A stretch of DNA of 64,000 bases from Streptomyces sp. NBC_00510. GTDB taxonomy: Bacteria; Actinomycetota; Actinomycetes; Streptomycetales; Streptomycetaceae. This document shows positions 1 to 6,945 of the stretch, one piece after another. Under the pieces are notes generated by a model. That model saw only the letters and a list, made by a program, of their open reading frames with translations. It ran no database searches and had not been told where the DNA came from. The position numbers and the translations under genes are program-made. The stretch spans positions 5,668,001 to 5,732,000 of the forward strand of contig CP107851.1 of the NCBI GenBank assembly GCA_036013505.1, given 5' to 3'. Position 1 is the first letter of the stretch. The number at the start of each line of letters is the position of its first letter.

Positions 1-195
1 CGCCGCGGCGGGCGCCGGAGCGGGGCCCTCCCGCCCGGCCCGGCCGTCCTGCGGATCCGTACGGGGCGCCGCGGCGGCCAGCGCGGCCGCGGTCATCGCC
101 AGGCCCGCGGCCACCATCCGCCGCCGTCGGCGCAGCGCACGCCGCAACCGGTGCCGCCCGCCACCCGCCCTGATCGGTGCGAACAACGGAACCAC
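1..195 (-). CDS. N-terminal part of an exported protein, runs off the window (possibly SAF/CpaB-like)
   Basis: The reverse strand is open from a GTG at 195-193 to the window edge. It encodes a short leader, then a strongly Arg-rich stretch (residues about 15-27), then a hydrophobic Ala/Leu segment (about 28-44) followed by a Pro/Asp-rich mature start. This is a typical n-region plus h-region of a signal peptide or signal anchor. In Streptomyces a SAF-domain (CpaB/FlgA-like) secreted protein often lies near the FmdB gene found at 3.4 kb, so that identity is a guess from neighbourhood only. No domain is visible in the 65 codons present. The ribosome binding site is weak and another start is possible. 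Confidence 0.45.
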   Translation of the reverse strand, partial: MVPLFAPIRAGGGRHRLRRALRRRRRMVAAGLAMTAAALAAAAPRTDPQDGRAGREGPAPAPAAA

Positions 196-523
196 GCACG
201 GGGCGGGCGCGCCCGCTCCCGCGCCCGCCGGCGGCACCGGCACGTCACCGCCGTCCGTCCACAGCGCGCATCCACCGCTGTCCACCATCTCGACCACCCC
301 CGTCATCGGGCCCTCGTCCACCGGCGCATCCGGCCTGGCAGGACCACCATGACGCATCGCGGCGCGGCCCCCCGGCGGCCTGTGGAGTACCGACCGGTTG
401 TGGATAACTCGGTCACCCGTTCGAGGGGATGGGTCGGGCGGGTCTGGCGGCGCGGCGCCCGCGGTGGTGTGCTTGCTGGTAACGAACCGAAGCGTCCGAG
501 CCCGAGAGCGGGAGGTGGTCGAC
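196..523. other. Divergent intergenic region, no gene supported
   Basis: This 328-base gap separates the exported-protein start and the XRE/flavin gene. I see no coding frame with convincing start and codon use. It contains two sequences resembling DnaA boxes: CCGTCCACA at 255-263 and TGTGGATAA at 399-407 (reverse complement TTATCCACA). A GGAGG ribosome binding site at 511-515 serves the next gene. Promoters for both flanking genes must lie here, but no hexamers are clear enough to call. Confidence 0.5.
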
Positions 524-1204
524 GTGCCCAGGCAGTCATTGCGCGACGGCCCGTCCGAGAGGTCGAGAGCCCATCCGGGGGACGTCAGCCGTCGCGTCGC
601 GCAGCGGCGGGAACAACTGGGGCTCAGCCGCGAGGAAGTGGCCGCCAAGGCCGGCATGACGCCGAGCTACGTGCGGTACGTGGAGGAGCAGTGCCATCAC
701 ACCATCGGGACCAACGCCCTGCTCCGGCTCGCGGGGGCGCTGCGGACCACCGCCAGCCACCTCCTGGGGGGCGACGCCGAGCACGTCCCCGGGGAGACCG
801 AGGCCGCCGGCCCACCGGTGATGGAGGAACTGCTGTCGCACGAGTGCTGGACCCGGCTGTCCGGCCATGACGTCGGCAGGATCGCGCTCACCACCGGCGG
901 CCACCCCGCGGTCGTCCCGGTGAACTACGCGGTCGTCGACGGGGCCATCGTCTACCGCACGGCCGCGGGCGCACCCCCGTCCCTCGCCCGGGGCAGCGAG
1001 GTCGCCTTCGAGGTCGATCAGCTCGACGCCTGCCTCAGCGCGGGATGGAGCGTGCTCGTCCTCGGGGTCGCCGAGCACGTCGTCGATCCTGAGGACGCTC
1101 GCGTCCTGGAGGCCCACCCCGGCCCGTGGTCCGGGGGTGAGGACGATCTGTGGATACGCATCGTCCCCACCCACATCACGGGCAGCCTCATACGCACCGT
1201 GTAG
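524..1204 (+). CDS. XRE helix-turn-helix protein fused to a pyridoxamine-phosphate-oxidase-like flavin domain
   Basis: The GTG at 524 is chosen because GGAGG lies 8 bases upstream; the product is 226 residues. Residues about 22-80 form an XRE-type helix-turn-helix (SRRVAQRREQLGLSREEVAA, then a SYVRYVEE recognition region). Residues about 100-226 resemble the FMN-binding split-barrel of the pyridoxamine 5-phosphate oxidase superfamily, including a GRIALTTGGHPAVVPVNYAV strand pair. Such fusions are common in Streptomyces, often near universal stress proteins, and are thought to bind flavin or F420 and act as redox-responsive regulators; this is inference. It converges on the universal stress gene, so it is not in one operon with it. 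DNA target and cofactor are unknown. Confidence 0.85.
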   Translation: MPRQSLRDGPSERSRAHPGDVSRRVAQRREQLGLSREEVAAKAGMTPSYVRYVEEQCHHTIGTNALLRLAGALRTTASHLLGGDAEHVPGETEAAGPPVMEELLSHECWTRLSGHDVGRIALTTGGHPAVVPVNYAVVDGAIVYRTAAGAPPSLARGSEVAFEVDQLDACLSAGWSVLVLGVAEHVVDPEDARVLEAHPGPWSGGEDDLWIRIVPTHITGSLIRTV

Positions 1205-1240
1205 CGCGCCGAGGGTCTTCGCCTCGCGGGGGGATCGGGG

Positions 1241-2101
1241 TCAGGCGTGGTGGAAGACGGCCACGGGACAGTGTGCGTGGTGCAGCACGGCGTGGGTCAC
1301 ATGGGCCAGCCGGCCGCTGGAGCGCTGATGCCGCCGGGCACCCGCGACGAGCAGATCGGCATGGGCCGAGGCATCCACCAGGGCACCGCTCGCGGAGGAG
1401 GCCTTGACCAGGTCCACGGTCACGGTGAGGTCCGGATACTCCTCGCGGATCGTGTCGGCGACATGCTGCTCCGCCGCTGCCTCCCGGTCACCGACCGAGG
1501 TGGCGTCGTCCAGCCCCGGCACCATCTCGCCCACGGCCCCGAGCAGGCTCCACGCGGTCAGGAGGCGCAGGGTGGCCTTCCGTAGCCGGGCCTCGTCGGC
1601 GGCGAAGCGCACGGTGGCCAGATCGGTGTAGTCCCGGATCCCGACCAGGACGACACCGGTGGACGGCTGCTCGCTGCCCCGCACGACGACCACGGGCCCG
1701 CGCGCCTGGGTCGCCACCCGCAGCCCGACCGAGCCCAGCAGCAGTGCGTGGAAGCCACCGCGTCCACGGCAGCCGACGACGGTCAGGCCCTCCACCAGGG
1801 ACTGGTCCAGCAGACTGTTGGCGGGCTTGCCCTTGCCGAGTGAGGTGGAGACCGCCAGGTCCGGATAGCGGCCGGTGGCCGAAGCCGCCGCTTCGTCCAG
1901 CAGGGCGCGGCCGCCGTCGAGGACCAGCTGTGCGGTCTCGGGGGACAGGTTCCTGCCGGAACGGGTCTCGATGCCGGCCGCGTGCAGGATGTGCAGCGGG
2001 CGATCGCGCAGCACGGCCTCACCGGCGGCCCACATCACCGCAGCGGTGGCGCGGGGCGAGCCGTCCGTGCCGACCACGACCGGTCCGTGGGTGGTGTCCA
2101 T
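1241..2101 (-). CDS. Universal stress protein with two UspA domains
   Basis: The 286-residue product has two UspA domains in tandem, about residues 8-140 and 148-286. The first starts VVVGTDGSPRA and ends with the ATP-binding signature G-x-G-GF-x(4)-LGS (GRGGFHALLLGS). The second ends GARRHQRSSGRLAHV, a degraded version of that signature. The ATG at 2101 has AAGGAGG 9 bases upstream. UspA proteins are cytoplasmic, bind ATP and are induced in hypoxia or dormancy in actinobacteria. The neighbouring flavin-domain regulator and alcohol dehydrogenase fit a redox or dormancy group. Exact role unknown. Confidence 0.93.
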   Translation of the reverse strand: MDTTHGPVVVGTDGSPRATAAVMWAAGEAVLRDRPLHILHAAGIETRSGRNLSPETAQLVLDGGRALLDEAAASATGRYPDLAVSTSLGKGKPANSLLDQSLVEGLTVVGCRGRGGFHALLLGSVGLRVATQARGPVVVVRGSEQPSTGVVLVGIRDYTDLATVRFAADEARLRKATLRLLTAWSLLGAVGEMVPGLDDATSVGDREAAAEQHVADTIREEYPDLTVTVDLVKASSASGALVDASAHADLLVAGARRHQRSSGRLAHVTHAVLHHAHCPVAVFHHA

Positions 2102-2214
2102 GGCGGTGCCTCCTTCTCGCTGTCGCTCGGCTCCGTCCCCACCCCGTCCCGTCCCGTCCCCCACTCATCCCGTTCGGCGCTGCCCACGGCGCTGCCTACG
2201 GGCCGGCCCACGTC

Positions 2215-3228
2215 TCAGCCCGGCACCAGGACCGCCGCACCGTTGACGCGGTCGGCGGCCAGGTCGGACAGCGCCCGGTCCGCGTGGTCCAGGGGATAGG
2301 GGGTGGCGGTCACCCGGATCCCGATCCTGGCGGCCAGGGCCAGGAACTCCTGTCCGTCCTGTCGTGTGTTGGAGGTGATGCTGCGCAGACTGCGTTCCTG
2401 GAACAGATGGCGCTGGTAGTTCAGTGCCGGGATGTCGCTGAGGTGGATGCCCGCGATCGCCAGCGTGCCGCCCCGGTCCAGGGCCTCCAGGGCGGTCGGC
2501 ACCAGGTCGCCGACCGGGGCGAAGAGGATGGCCGCGTCCAACGGCTCCGGCGGCCGGTCCGCCGCCGCCCCCGCGGAAGCGGCACCGAGCTCCAGCGCGA
2601 GCTCCCGCGCCCGCTCCGAGCGGGTCAGTACGTGCACGGTCGCCCCCTCGGCCAGCGCGACCTGGGCGGCGATGTGCGCGGACGCGCCGAAGCCGTAGAT
2701 GCCCAGCCGCCCGCCGGCGGGCAGGTCGCTGCGGCGCAGGGCGCGGTAGCCGATGATGCCCGCGCACAACAGGGGCGCCAGGTGCACGGCGTCACGGCCG
2801 TCGGCGTCCTCGGGCAGCGCGTAGGCGTAGTCCTCGGGCACGGTGGTGAAGTCGGCGAAGCCGCCGTCGGCGTCCCAGCCGGTGTAGAGCGAGTACGGGC
2901 ACAGGTTCTCGCGGCCGGTCAGGCAGTAGGCGCAGTTCCCGCACGTGCCGCGGAGCCAGGCGACACCCACCCGGTCGCCCTCGGCGAAGCGGCCGGCCGA
3001 CTCGCCGGTGCCGATGACCCGCCCCACCACCTCGTGTCCGGGGACGGTCTCCCGGCGGTGCGGCGGCAGGTCCCCCTCCGCCAGGTGCAGGTCGGTGCGG
3101 CACACGCCGCATGCCTCCACGCGCAGCAGCAGTTCACGCGGCCCGGGCACCGGCTTGGGGCGTCCGACGCGTACCAGCGGCTCCGTGACCATGGGCCCGG
3201 GCCGGTCGACGACCCAACCACTCAGCAT
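2215..3228 (-). CDS. Zinc-dependent alcohol dehydrogenase (MDR family)
   Basis: The protein of 337 residues is a medium-chain dehydrogenase/reductase that should oxidise alcohols or reduce aldehydes with NAD(P). Catalytic zinc ligands are visible as Cys40 (EACGVCRTDLH) and His65 (GHEVVG). The structural zinc site is the four-cysteine lobe CGNCAYCLTGRENLC. The nucleotide-binding turn is GFGASA. The ATG at 3228 follows a GGAG. It lies upstream of the universal stress gene on the same strand with a gap of about 110 bases, so co-transcription is possible. Similar proteins are annotated AdhA/AdhP-type or zinc-binding alcohol dehydrogenase family; substrate cannot be told. Confidence 0.92.
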   Translation of the reverse strand: MLSGWVVDRPGPMVTEPLVRVGRPKPVPGPRELLLRVEACGVCRTDLHLAEGDLPPHRRETVPGHEVVGRVIGTGESAGRFAEGDRVGVAWLRGTCGNCAYCLTGRENLCPYSLYTGWDADGGFADFTTVPEDYAYALPEDADGRDAVHLAPLLCAGIIGYRALRRSDLPAGGRLGIYGFGASAHIAAQVALAEGATVHVLTRSERARELALELGAASAGAAADRPPEPLDAAILFAPVGDLVPTALEALDRGGTLAIAGIHLSDIPALNYQRHLFQERSLRSITSNTRQDGQEFLALAARIGIRVTATPYPLDHADRALSDLAADRVNGAAVLVPG

Positions 3229-3290
3229 GTCTCCAGTCTGCGACCGGAGGCCTCGGCGCTGCAGCACGAAAGCGCTCGTGCGGGCACGCC

Positions 3291-3322
3291 GAAGGCCCCC
3301 GTCGCCCGCGACGGGGGCCTTC
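3291..3322 (-). terminator. Intrinsic-terminator-like hairpin after the FmdB gene
   Basis: A perfect 15-bp stem (GAAGGCCCCCGTCGC and its complement) with a 2-base loop lies 28 bases past the FmdB stop codon. There is no clear U tract, as usual in Streptomyces. Confidence 0.8.
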
Positions 3323-3349
3323 ACCAGGCGAGGGTGCCGTGGACTCCGC

Positions 3350-3667
3350 TCAGGCGGCCGAGGTGCTCGCCGAGCTGGTGGAGCCGCTGGAAGAGCCGGT
3401 GGAGCCGGCCGAGCCGCTGCTCTTGGAGTCCGAAGAGGACTTCGACTCCGAGCCGCTGCTCTTGGCGGCCGGCGTGCTGCTGGACGACGATCCGCGGCTG
3501 TCGGTCCGGTAGAAGCCGGATCCCTTGAAGACGACGCCGACCGCGGAGAAGACCTTGCGCAGCCGACCGTTGCAAGCCGGGCACTCGGTCAGCGGGTCGT
3601 CGGTGAACTTCTGCACCGCCTCGAGGCCCTCGCCGCAGGCGGTGCACTGGTACTGGTACGTCGGCAC
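3350..3667 (-). CDS. FmdB-family zinc-ribbon protein with Ser/Lys-rich tail
   Basis: The N-terminal half (MPTYQYQCTACGEG...CPACNG) is an FmdB/CxxC_CxxC_SSSS zinc ribbon with Cys8, Cys11, Cys29 and Cys32 as the metal site. The rest, residues about 58-105, is a low-complexity Ser/Gly/Lys/Thr tail, normal for the family. The family name comes from an amidase/formamidase-associated regulator, but its real function is unknown. The GTG start at 3667 has AGGAGGAG directly upstream. The upstream region carries a sigma-R-like promoter (3702-3727) overlapping a CIRCE-like inverted repeat (3677-3703), suggesting oxidative and heat-shock control. A hairpin terminator follows, so it is probably monocistronic. 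Confidence 0.92.
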   Translation of the reverse strand: MPTYQYQCTACGEGLEAVQKFTDDPLTECPACNGRLRKVFSAVGVVFKGSGFYRTDSRGSSSSSTPAAKSSGSESKSSSDSKSSGSAGSTGSSSGSTSSASTSAA

Positions 3668-3676
3668 TTGCTCCTC

Positions 3677-3703
3677 CTGGCACTCTGACTCATTGAGTGC
3701 TAA
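3677..3703 (-). promoter_or_regulatory. CIRCE-like inverted repeat (candidate HrcA operator)
   Basis: On the reverse strand the sequence is TTAGCACTC, nine bases, then GAGTGCCAG. The CIRCE consensus is TTAGCACTC-N9-GAGTGCTAA. The left arm is perfect, the spacing is exact, and the right arm matches at 7 of 9 bases. It ends 9 bases before the GTG start of the FmdB gene and abuts its ribosome binding site. Confidence 0.7.
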
Positions 3704-3727
3704 CGACGGTCAATAGTGCAGCATTCC
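3702..3727 (-). promoter_or_regulatory. Sigma-R-like promoter of the FmdB gene
   Basis: On the reverse strand GGAAT (3727-3723) is followed after 18 bases by GTT (3704-3702). This matches the published SigR consensus GGAAT-N18/19-GTT. The -10 GTT overlaps the left arm of the CIRCE-like repeat. A housekeeping alternative with TTGACC as -35 is also present in the spacer. Confidence 0.55.
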
Positions 3728-3733
3728 GCGGCC

Positions 3734-5107
3734 TCAGTCCACCGTGACCGGGTCTCGGTGACCGATGCCACTGCCGTGGCCGGTTCCGGCGCCGCGTGCC
3801 GCGACCACTTCGGACTGCCTCGGCGCGAGCCGGTCACGCAGCACGAGCAGCGTGACGAGTGCCAGGCCGGTGCCCACCAGCGGCACGGTGAACCCGGCGC
3901 TCGCCCCGAGCCCGTCGGCCAGCCGTCCGGCGGCGGTGGCAGCCGCCGCCTGGCCCAGCGCCACCGCGCCGGTCAGCCAGGTGAAGGCCTCCGTACGGAT
4001 CCCCGCCGGCACCAGCGCGTCGACCAGGGTGTAGCCGGTGATCAGGGCCGGGGCGATGGTGAGCCCGACCAGCAGCCCGAGCCCGCCCAGCAGCGGCACG
4101 GCGTGCGCCGCCCACAGCATCGAGGTGGCCAGGGTCAGCGCCGTGTAGCCGGCCACCATGCGCCGCTTGGGTCCGGACTTCCAGGCGACGGCGCCGCACG
4201 CGATGCCCGCGAGCATGTTGCCGGCCGCGAACGTCCCGTAGAGCAGGCCGTTGATGCCGGGCCGCCCGATCTCCTCGGTGAAAGCCGTCATGGAGACCTG
4301 CATGCCGCCGAAGACGGCGCCGATCCCGAGGAAGGCCACGGCCAGCACCCGCACACCGGGCACGGTCAGCGCCGAGGCCTCCCGCTTCCGGGCCCCGGGG
4401 ACGGACCGGGACGGTGCGGGCGCGGTCCGCCGCTGCGCGGCGAAGAGCAGTCCGCCGGCCAGCGTCAGCACGGCCTCGGACAGCAGCCCGGCCGCCGGGT
4501 GCACCCCGGTGGCCAGCGCCGTGGCCAGCACCGGCCCGATGACGAAGGTGAACTCGTCCGTGACCGACTCGAAGGCCGTCGCCGTCTGCAGCAGCGGCGA
4601 CCCGGCCGGCAGCGTGGCCGCCCAGCGGGCCCGCACCATGGGCCCGACCTGCGGCACCGAGGCGCCGGTGGGCACCGCCACCGCCAGCAGCGCCCACAGC
4701 GGCGCGTGCGCCAGCGCGAGCACGGCGAGCAGCGTCCCGGACGCCGCGTGGACGAGCACCCCGGGCAGCAGCACGGCGCCCTGGCCGAAGCGGTCGGAGA
4801 ACTTGCCGCTCAGCGGGGCGAACAGCGCCATGGCGACGCCGGTGACGGCCGAGACGGCACCGGCGGTGCCGTAGGAGCCGGTGGTGTGCTGCACCAGCAG
4901 CACGATGCCGATGGTGAGCATCGCGAAGGGCTGGCGCGCGGCGAACCCGGGCAGCAGGAAGGCCCACGCACCCGGCGTGCGCAGCAGCTGCCCGTATCCC
5001 GGGCGCGCCGCGGTACGGGAAGGACGGGAAGAGCCCGACGGATGGGAGGAACCCGAAGGACGGGACGATCGGGACGAACGGGACGTACGAGTGACCGTGG
5101 ATGCCAC
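3734..5107 (-). CDS. MFS transporter
   Basis: A 457-residue major facilitator protein with about 12 hydrophobic segments and a cytoplasmic loop after helix 6. The first 45 residues are a Ser/Arg/Pro low-complexity tail (RTSRSSRSSRPSGSSHPSGS) coded by an imperfect GGGACGA-type repeat. The motif-A-like loop GKFSDRFGQ lies between helices 2 and 3. The start is the GTG at 5107 with AAAGG 8-9 bases upstream; the low-complexity tail makes a later start possible. Substrate unknown; drug or metabolite efflux is the usual role. Its stop lies next to the promoter of the FmdB gene, so the two are probably separate transcripts. Confidence 0.88.
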   Translation of the reverse strand: MASTVTRTSRSSRSSRPSGSSHPSGSSRPSRTAARPGYGQLLRTPGAWAFLLPGFAARQPFAMLTIGIVLLVQHTTGSYGTAGAVSAVTGVAMALFAPLSGKFSDRFGQGAVLLPGVLVHAASGTLLAVLALAHAPLWALLAVAVPTGASVPQVGPMVRARWAATLPAGSPLLQTATAFESVTDEFTFVIGPVLATALATGVHPAAGLLSEAVLTLAGGLLFAAQRRTAPAPSRSVPGARKREASALTVPGVRVLAVAFLGIGAVFGGMQVSMTAFTEEIGRPGINGLLYGTFAAGNMLAGIACGAVAWKSGPKRRMVAGYTALTLATSMLWAAHAVPLLGGLGLLVGLTIAPALITGYTLVDALVPAGIRTEAFTWLTGAVALGQAAAATAAGRLADGLGASAGFTVPLVGTGLALVTLLVLRDRLAPRQSEVVAARGAGTGHGSGIGHRDPVTVD

Positions 5108-5233
5108 GGCCGGGCCTTTCCGCCGCCTGGTAGCGCACCCTGGACGCCTGGTCGCGTTCCTGTGCGCCGAGAGCTGTCCTCTCGCGCATGACCGAGGTAG
5201 ATACCGGGTCTCTCCGGCCGCCGGGCGGTCGCG

Positions 5234-5258
5234 CCAGCTCTGCGTCAGGCAGAGTTGG
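5234..5258 (-). terminator. Hairpin downstream of the antiporter gene
   Basis: Arms CCAGCTCTGC and GCAGAGTTGG pair with one G-U wobble around a 5-base loop, 22 bases past the antiporter stop. No U tract. Confidence 0.4.
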
Positions 5259-5279
5259 TGGTGACTGTCGACAGCCATG

Positions 5280-6779
5280 TTAACGGCCGGCCCCACCGCC
5301 CGATTCCAGCCATCCGGCCAGCTTGCCGCCGCGTCCCACCGCCCGCAGCCGGGCCTCCGCCTTGTCCCGCACCGGGTCGGTGGCGACGACGAGAAGTTCG
5401 TCACCATGCCGCAGCACCGTCGTCGGCAGCGGGACGAAGCTCCTGTCCTCGCGGACGACCAGGGTGACCGCCGCGCCCGGGGGCAGCCGCAGTTCGCTGA
5501 CCTCCACGCCGTGCATGCGCGAGTGCTCCGGGATCCGCACCGACAGCAGGTGTCCGCGCAGCCGCTCCAGGGGCGCCGATTCGATCCCCAGGTCCTCCGC
5601 GGCCCCCGGGTCCCCGAGCCGGAGCCTGCGGGCGACCCACGGCAGGGTCGGACCCTGCACGAGGGTGTAGACGATCACCAGGACGAAGACGATGTTGAAG
5701 ATGCGCTCGCTCTGCCGGACGCCCGCCACCATCGGGATCGTCGCCAGGACGATGGGCACCGCCCCGCGCAGCCCAGCCCAGGACAGCAGCACCTGGTCGC
5801 GGAAGGGCGTGCGGAACGGCAGCAGGCTCGCCGTCACCGACACCGGCCGCGCCACCACCGTCAGGACCAGGCCGACCACCAGCGCCGGCACGATGTCGTC
5901 GCCGAGTTCGTGCGGGGTCACCAGCAGGCCCAGCAGCACGAACAGGCCGATCTGCGCCAGCCAGGCCAGCCCCTCCGCGAAGCCCCGGGTGGCCGGGCGG
6001 TGCGGGAGCTTGGCGTTGCCCAGCACGACGGAGGCGACGTACACGGCGAGGAAGCCCGAGCCGTGCGCGAGCGCCCCGCCCGCGTAGGCGAGGACGGCGA
6101 TCGCCAGGACCGCGATCGGGTAGAGGCCGGAGGCGGGCAGCGCGACGTGGCGCATCGCGAACGCGCCGAGCATGCCGACGGCCAGGCCGACCGCGGCGCC
6201 GATCGCCAGTTCCAGGGCGATCTCGCCCAGCAGCAGCCCCCAGTTGTGCACCGGCCAGTGCTCGGAGAAGGCGACCACCAAGATGACCACCGGGGCGTCG
6301 TTGAAACCGGACTCGGCCTCGAGCACACCGGTCACCCGGCTCGGCAGCGGCACCCTGCGCAGCACCGAGAAGACGGCCGCCGCGTCGGTGGACGAGACGA
6401 CCGCGCCGATCAGGAGCGCATGCCGCCAGTCCAACCCGACGAGGTAGTGCCCCGCCGAGGCCGTGATGCCGACGCTGACCGCGATGCCGAAGGTCGCCAG
6501 GACCGCCGCCGCCGGGACCGCCGGTTTGATCTCCCGCCACTGGGTGCCGAGACCACCCTCGGCCAGAATCACCACAAGTGCGGCATATCCCAACACTTGC
6601 GTCAATTCGGCGTTGTCGAAGGCGACTCCCAGTCCGTCCTGTCCTATTGCGACCCCAATGCCCAGATAGAGGAGCAGGCTGGGCAGGCCGCTGCGCGAGG
6701 AGAGGCGCACGGCGACCACCGCTATGAGCAGCACGAGGGCGCACACCAGCAGGAGTTCATTGAGGCGGTCGACAGTCAG
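5280..6779 (-). CDS. Cation/proton antiporter, CPA1 type with C-terminal RCK_C domain
   Basis: The product is a roughly 495-residue membrane antiporter. About 12 transmembrane segments cover residues 5-390, with the CPA signature SSTDAAAVFSVLRRV and ESGFNDAPVV containing conserved Asp residues. A soluble TrkA-C/RCK_C domain covers about residues 400-480 (AVTLVVREDRSFVPLPTTVLRHGDELLVVA). Such proteins exchange K+ or Na+ for protons and are tuned by the RCK domain. The first GTG is at 6746. Homologous N-termini extend about 11 residues further, and a CTG at 6779 sits 7-8 bases after GGAAGG, with a stop upstream and no other start between, so I prefer CTG. Divergent from the penicillin acylase gene. 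Confidence 0.9.
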   Translation of the reverse strand: MTVDRLNELLLVCALVLLIAVVAVRLSSRSGLPSLLLYLGIGVAIGQDGLGVAFDNAELTQVLGYAALVVILAEGGLGTQWREIKPAVPAAAVLATFGIAVSVGITASAGHYLVGLDWRHALLIGAVVSSTDAAAVFSVLRRVPLPSRVTGVLEAESGFNDAPVVILVVAFSEHWPVHNWGLLLGEIALELAIGAAVGLAVGMLGAFAMRHVALPASGLYPIAVLAIAVLAYAGGALAHGSGFLAVYVASVVLGNAKLPHRPATRGFAEGLAWLAQIGLFVLLGLLVTPHELGDDIVPALVVGLVLTVVARPVSVTASLLPFRTPFRDQVLLSWAGLRGAVPIVLATIPMVAGVRQSERIFNIVFVLVIVYTLVQGPTLPWVARRLRLGDPGAAEDLGIESAPLERLRGHLLSVRIPEHSRMHGVEVSELRLPPGAAVTLVVREDRSFVPLPTTVLRHGDELLVVATDPVRDKAEARLRAVGRGGKLAGWLESGGGAGR

Positions 6780-6809
6780 GAGCCGGTCCTTCCAACGAAG
6801 TTCATTGCC

Positions 6810-6863
6810 TTACCTAATATTTTACCTGTGCTTGGCGTTGTGGCGATCTCCGTCCACAGGTAA
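6810..6863. promoter_or_regulatory. TTACCTG half-site cluster between divergent antiporter and acylase genes
   Basis: TTACCT at 6810-6815 and TTACCTGTG at 6822-6830 are direct repeats. A perfect inverted copy CACAGGTAA lies at 6855-6863, 24 bases away. The region is AT-rich against its surroundings. It probably binds a regulator of one or both flanking genes. Confidence 0.45.
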
Positions 6864-6945
6864 GGACACCGCCTGGGGAGCTACGGGCCGGTACGCCTAA
6901 GGTGGCCCCTAGCAATCGGTCCACCCTGCCGTTCGAAGGACATCG

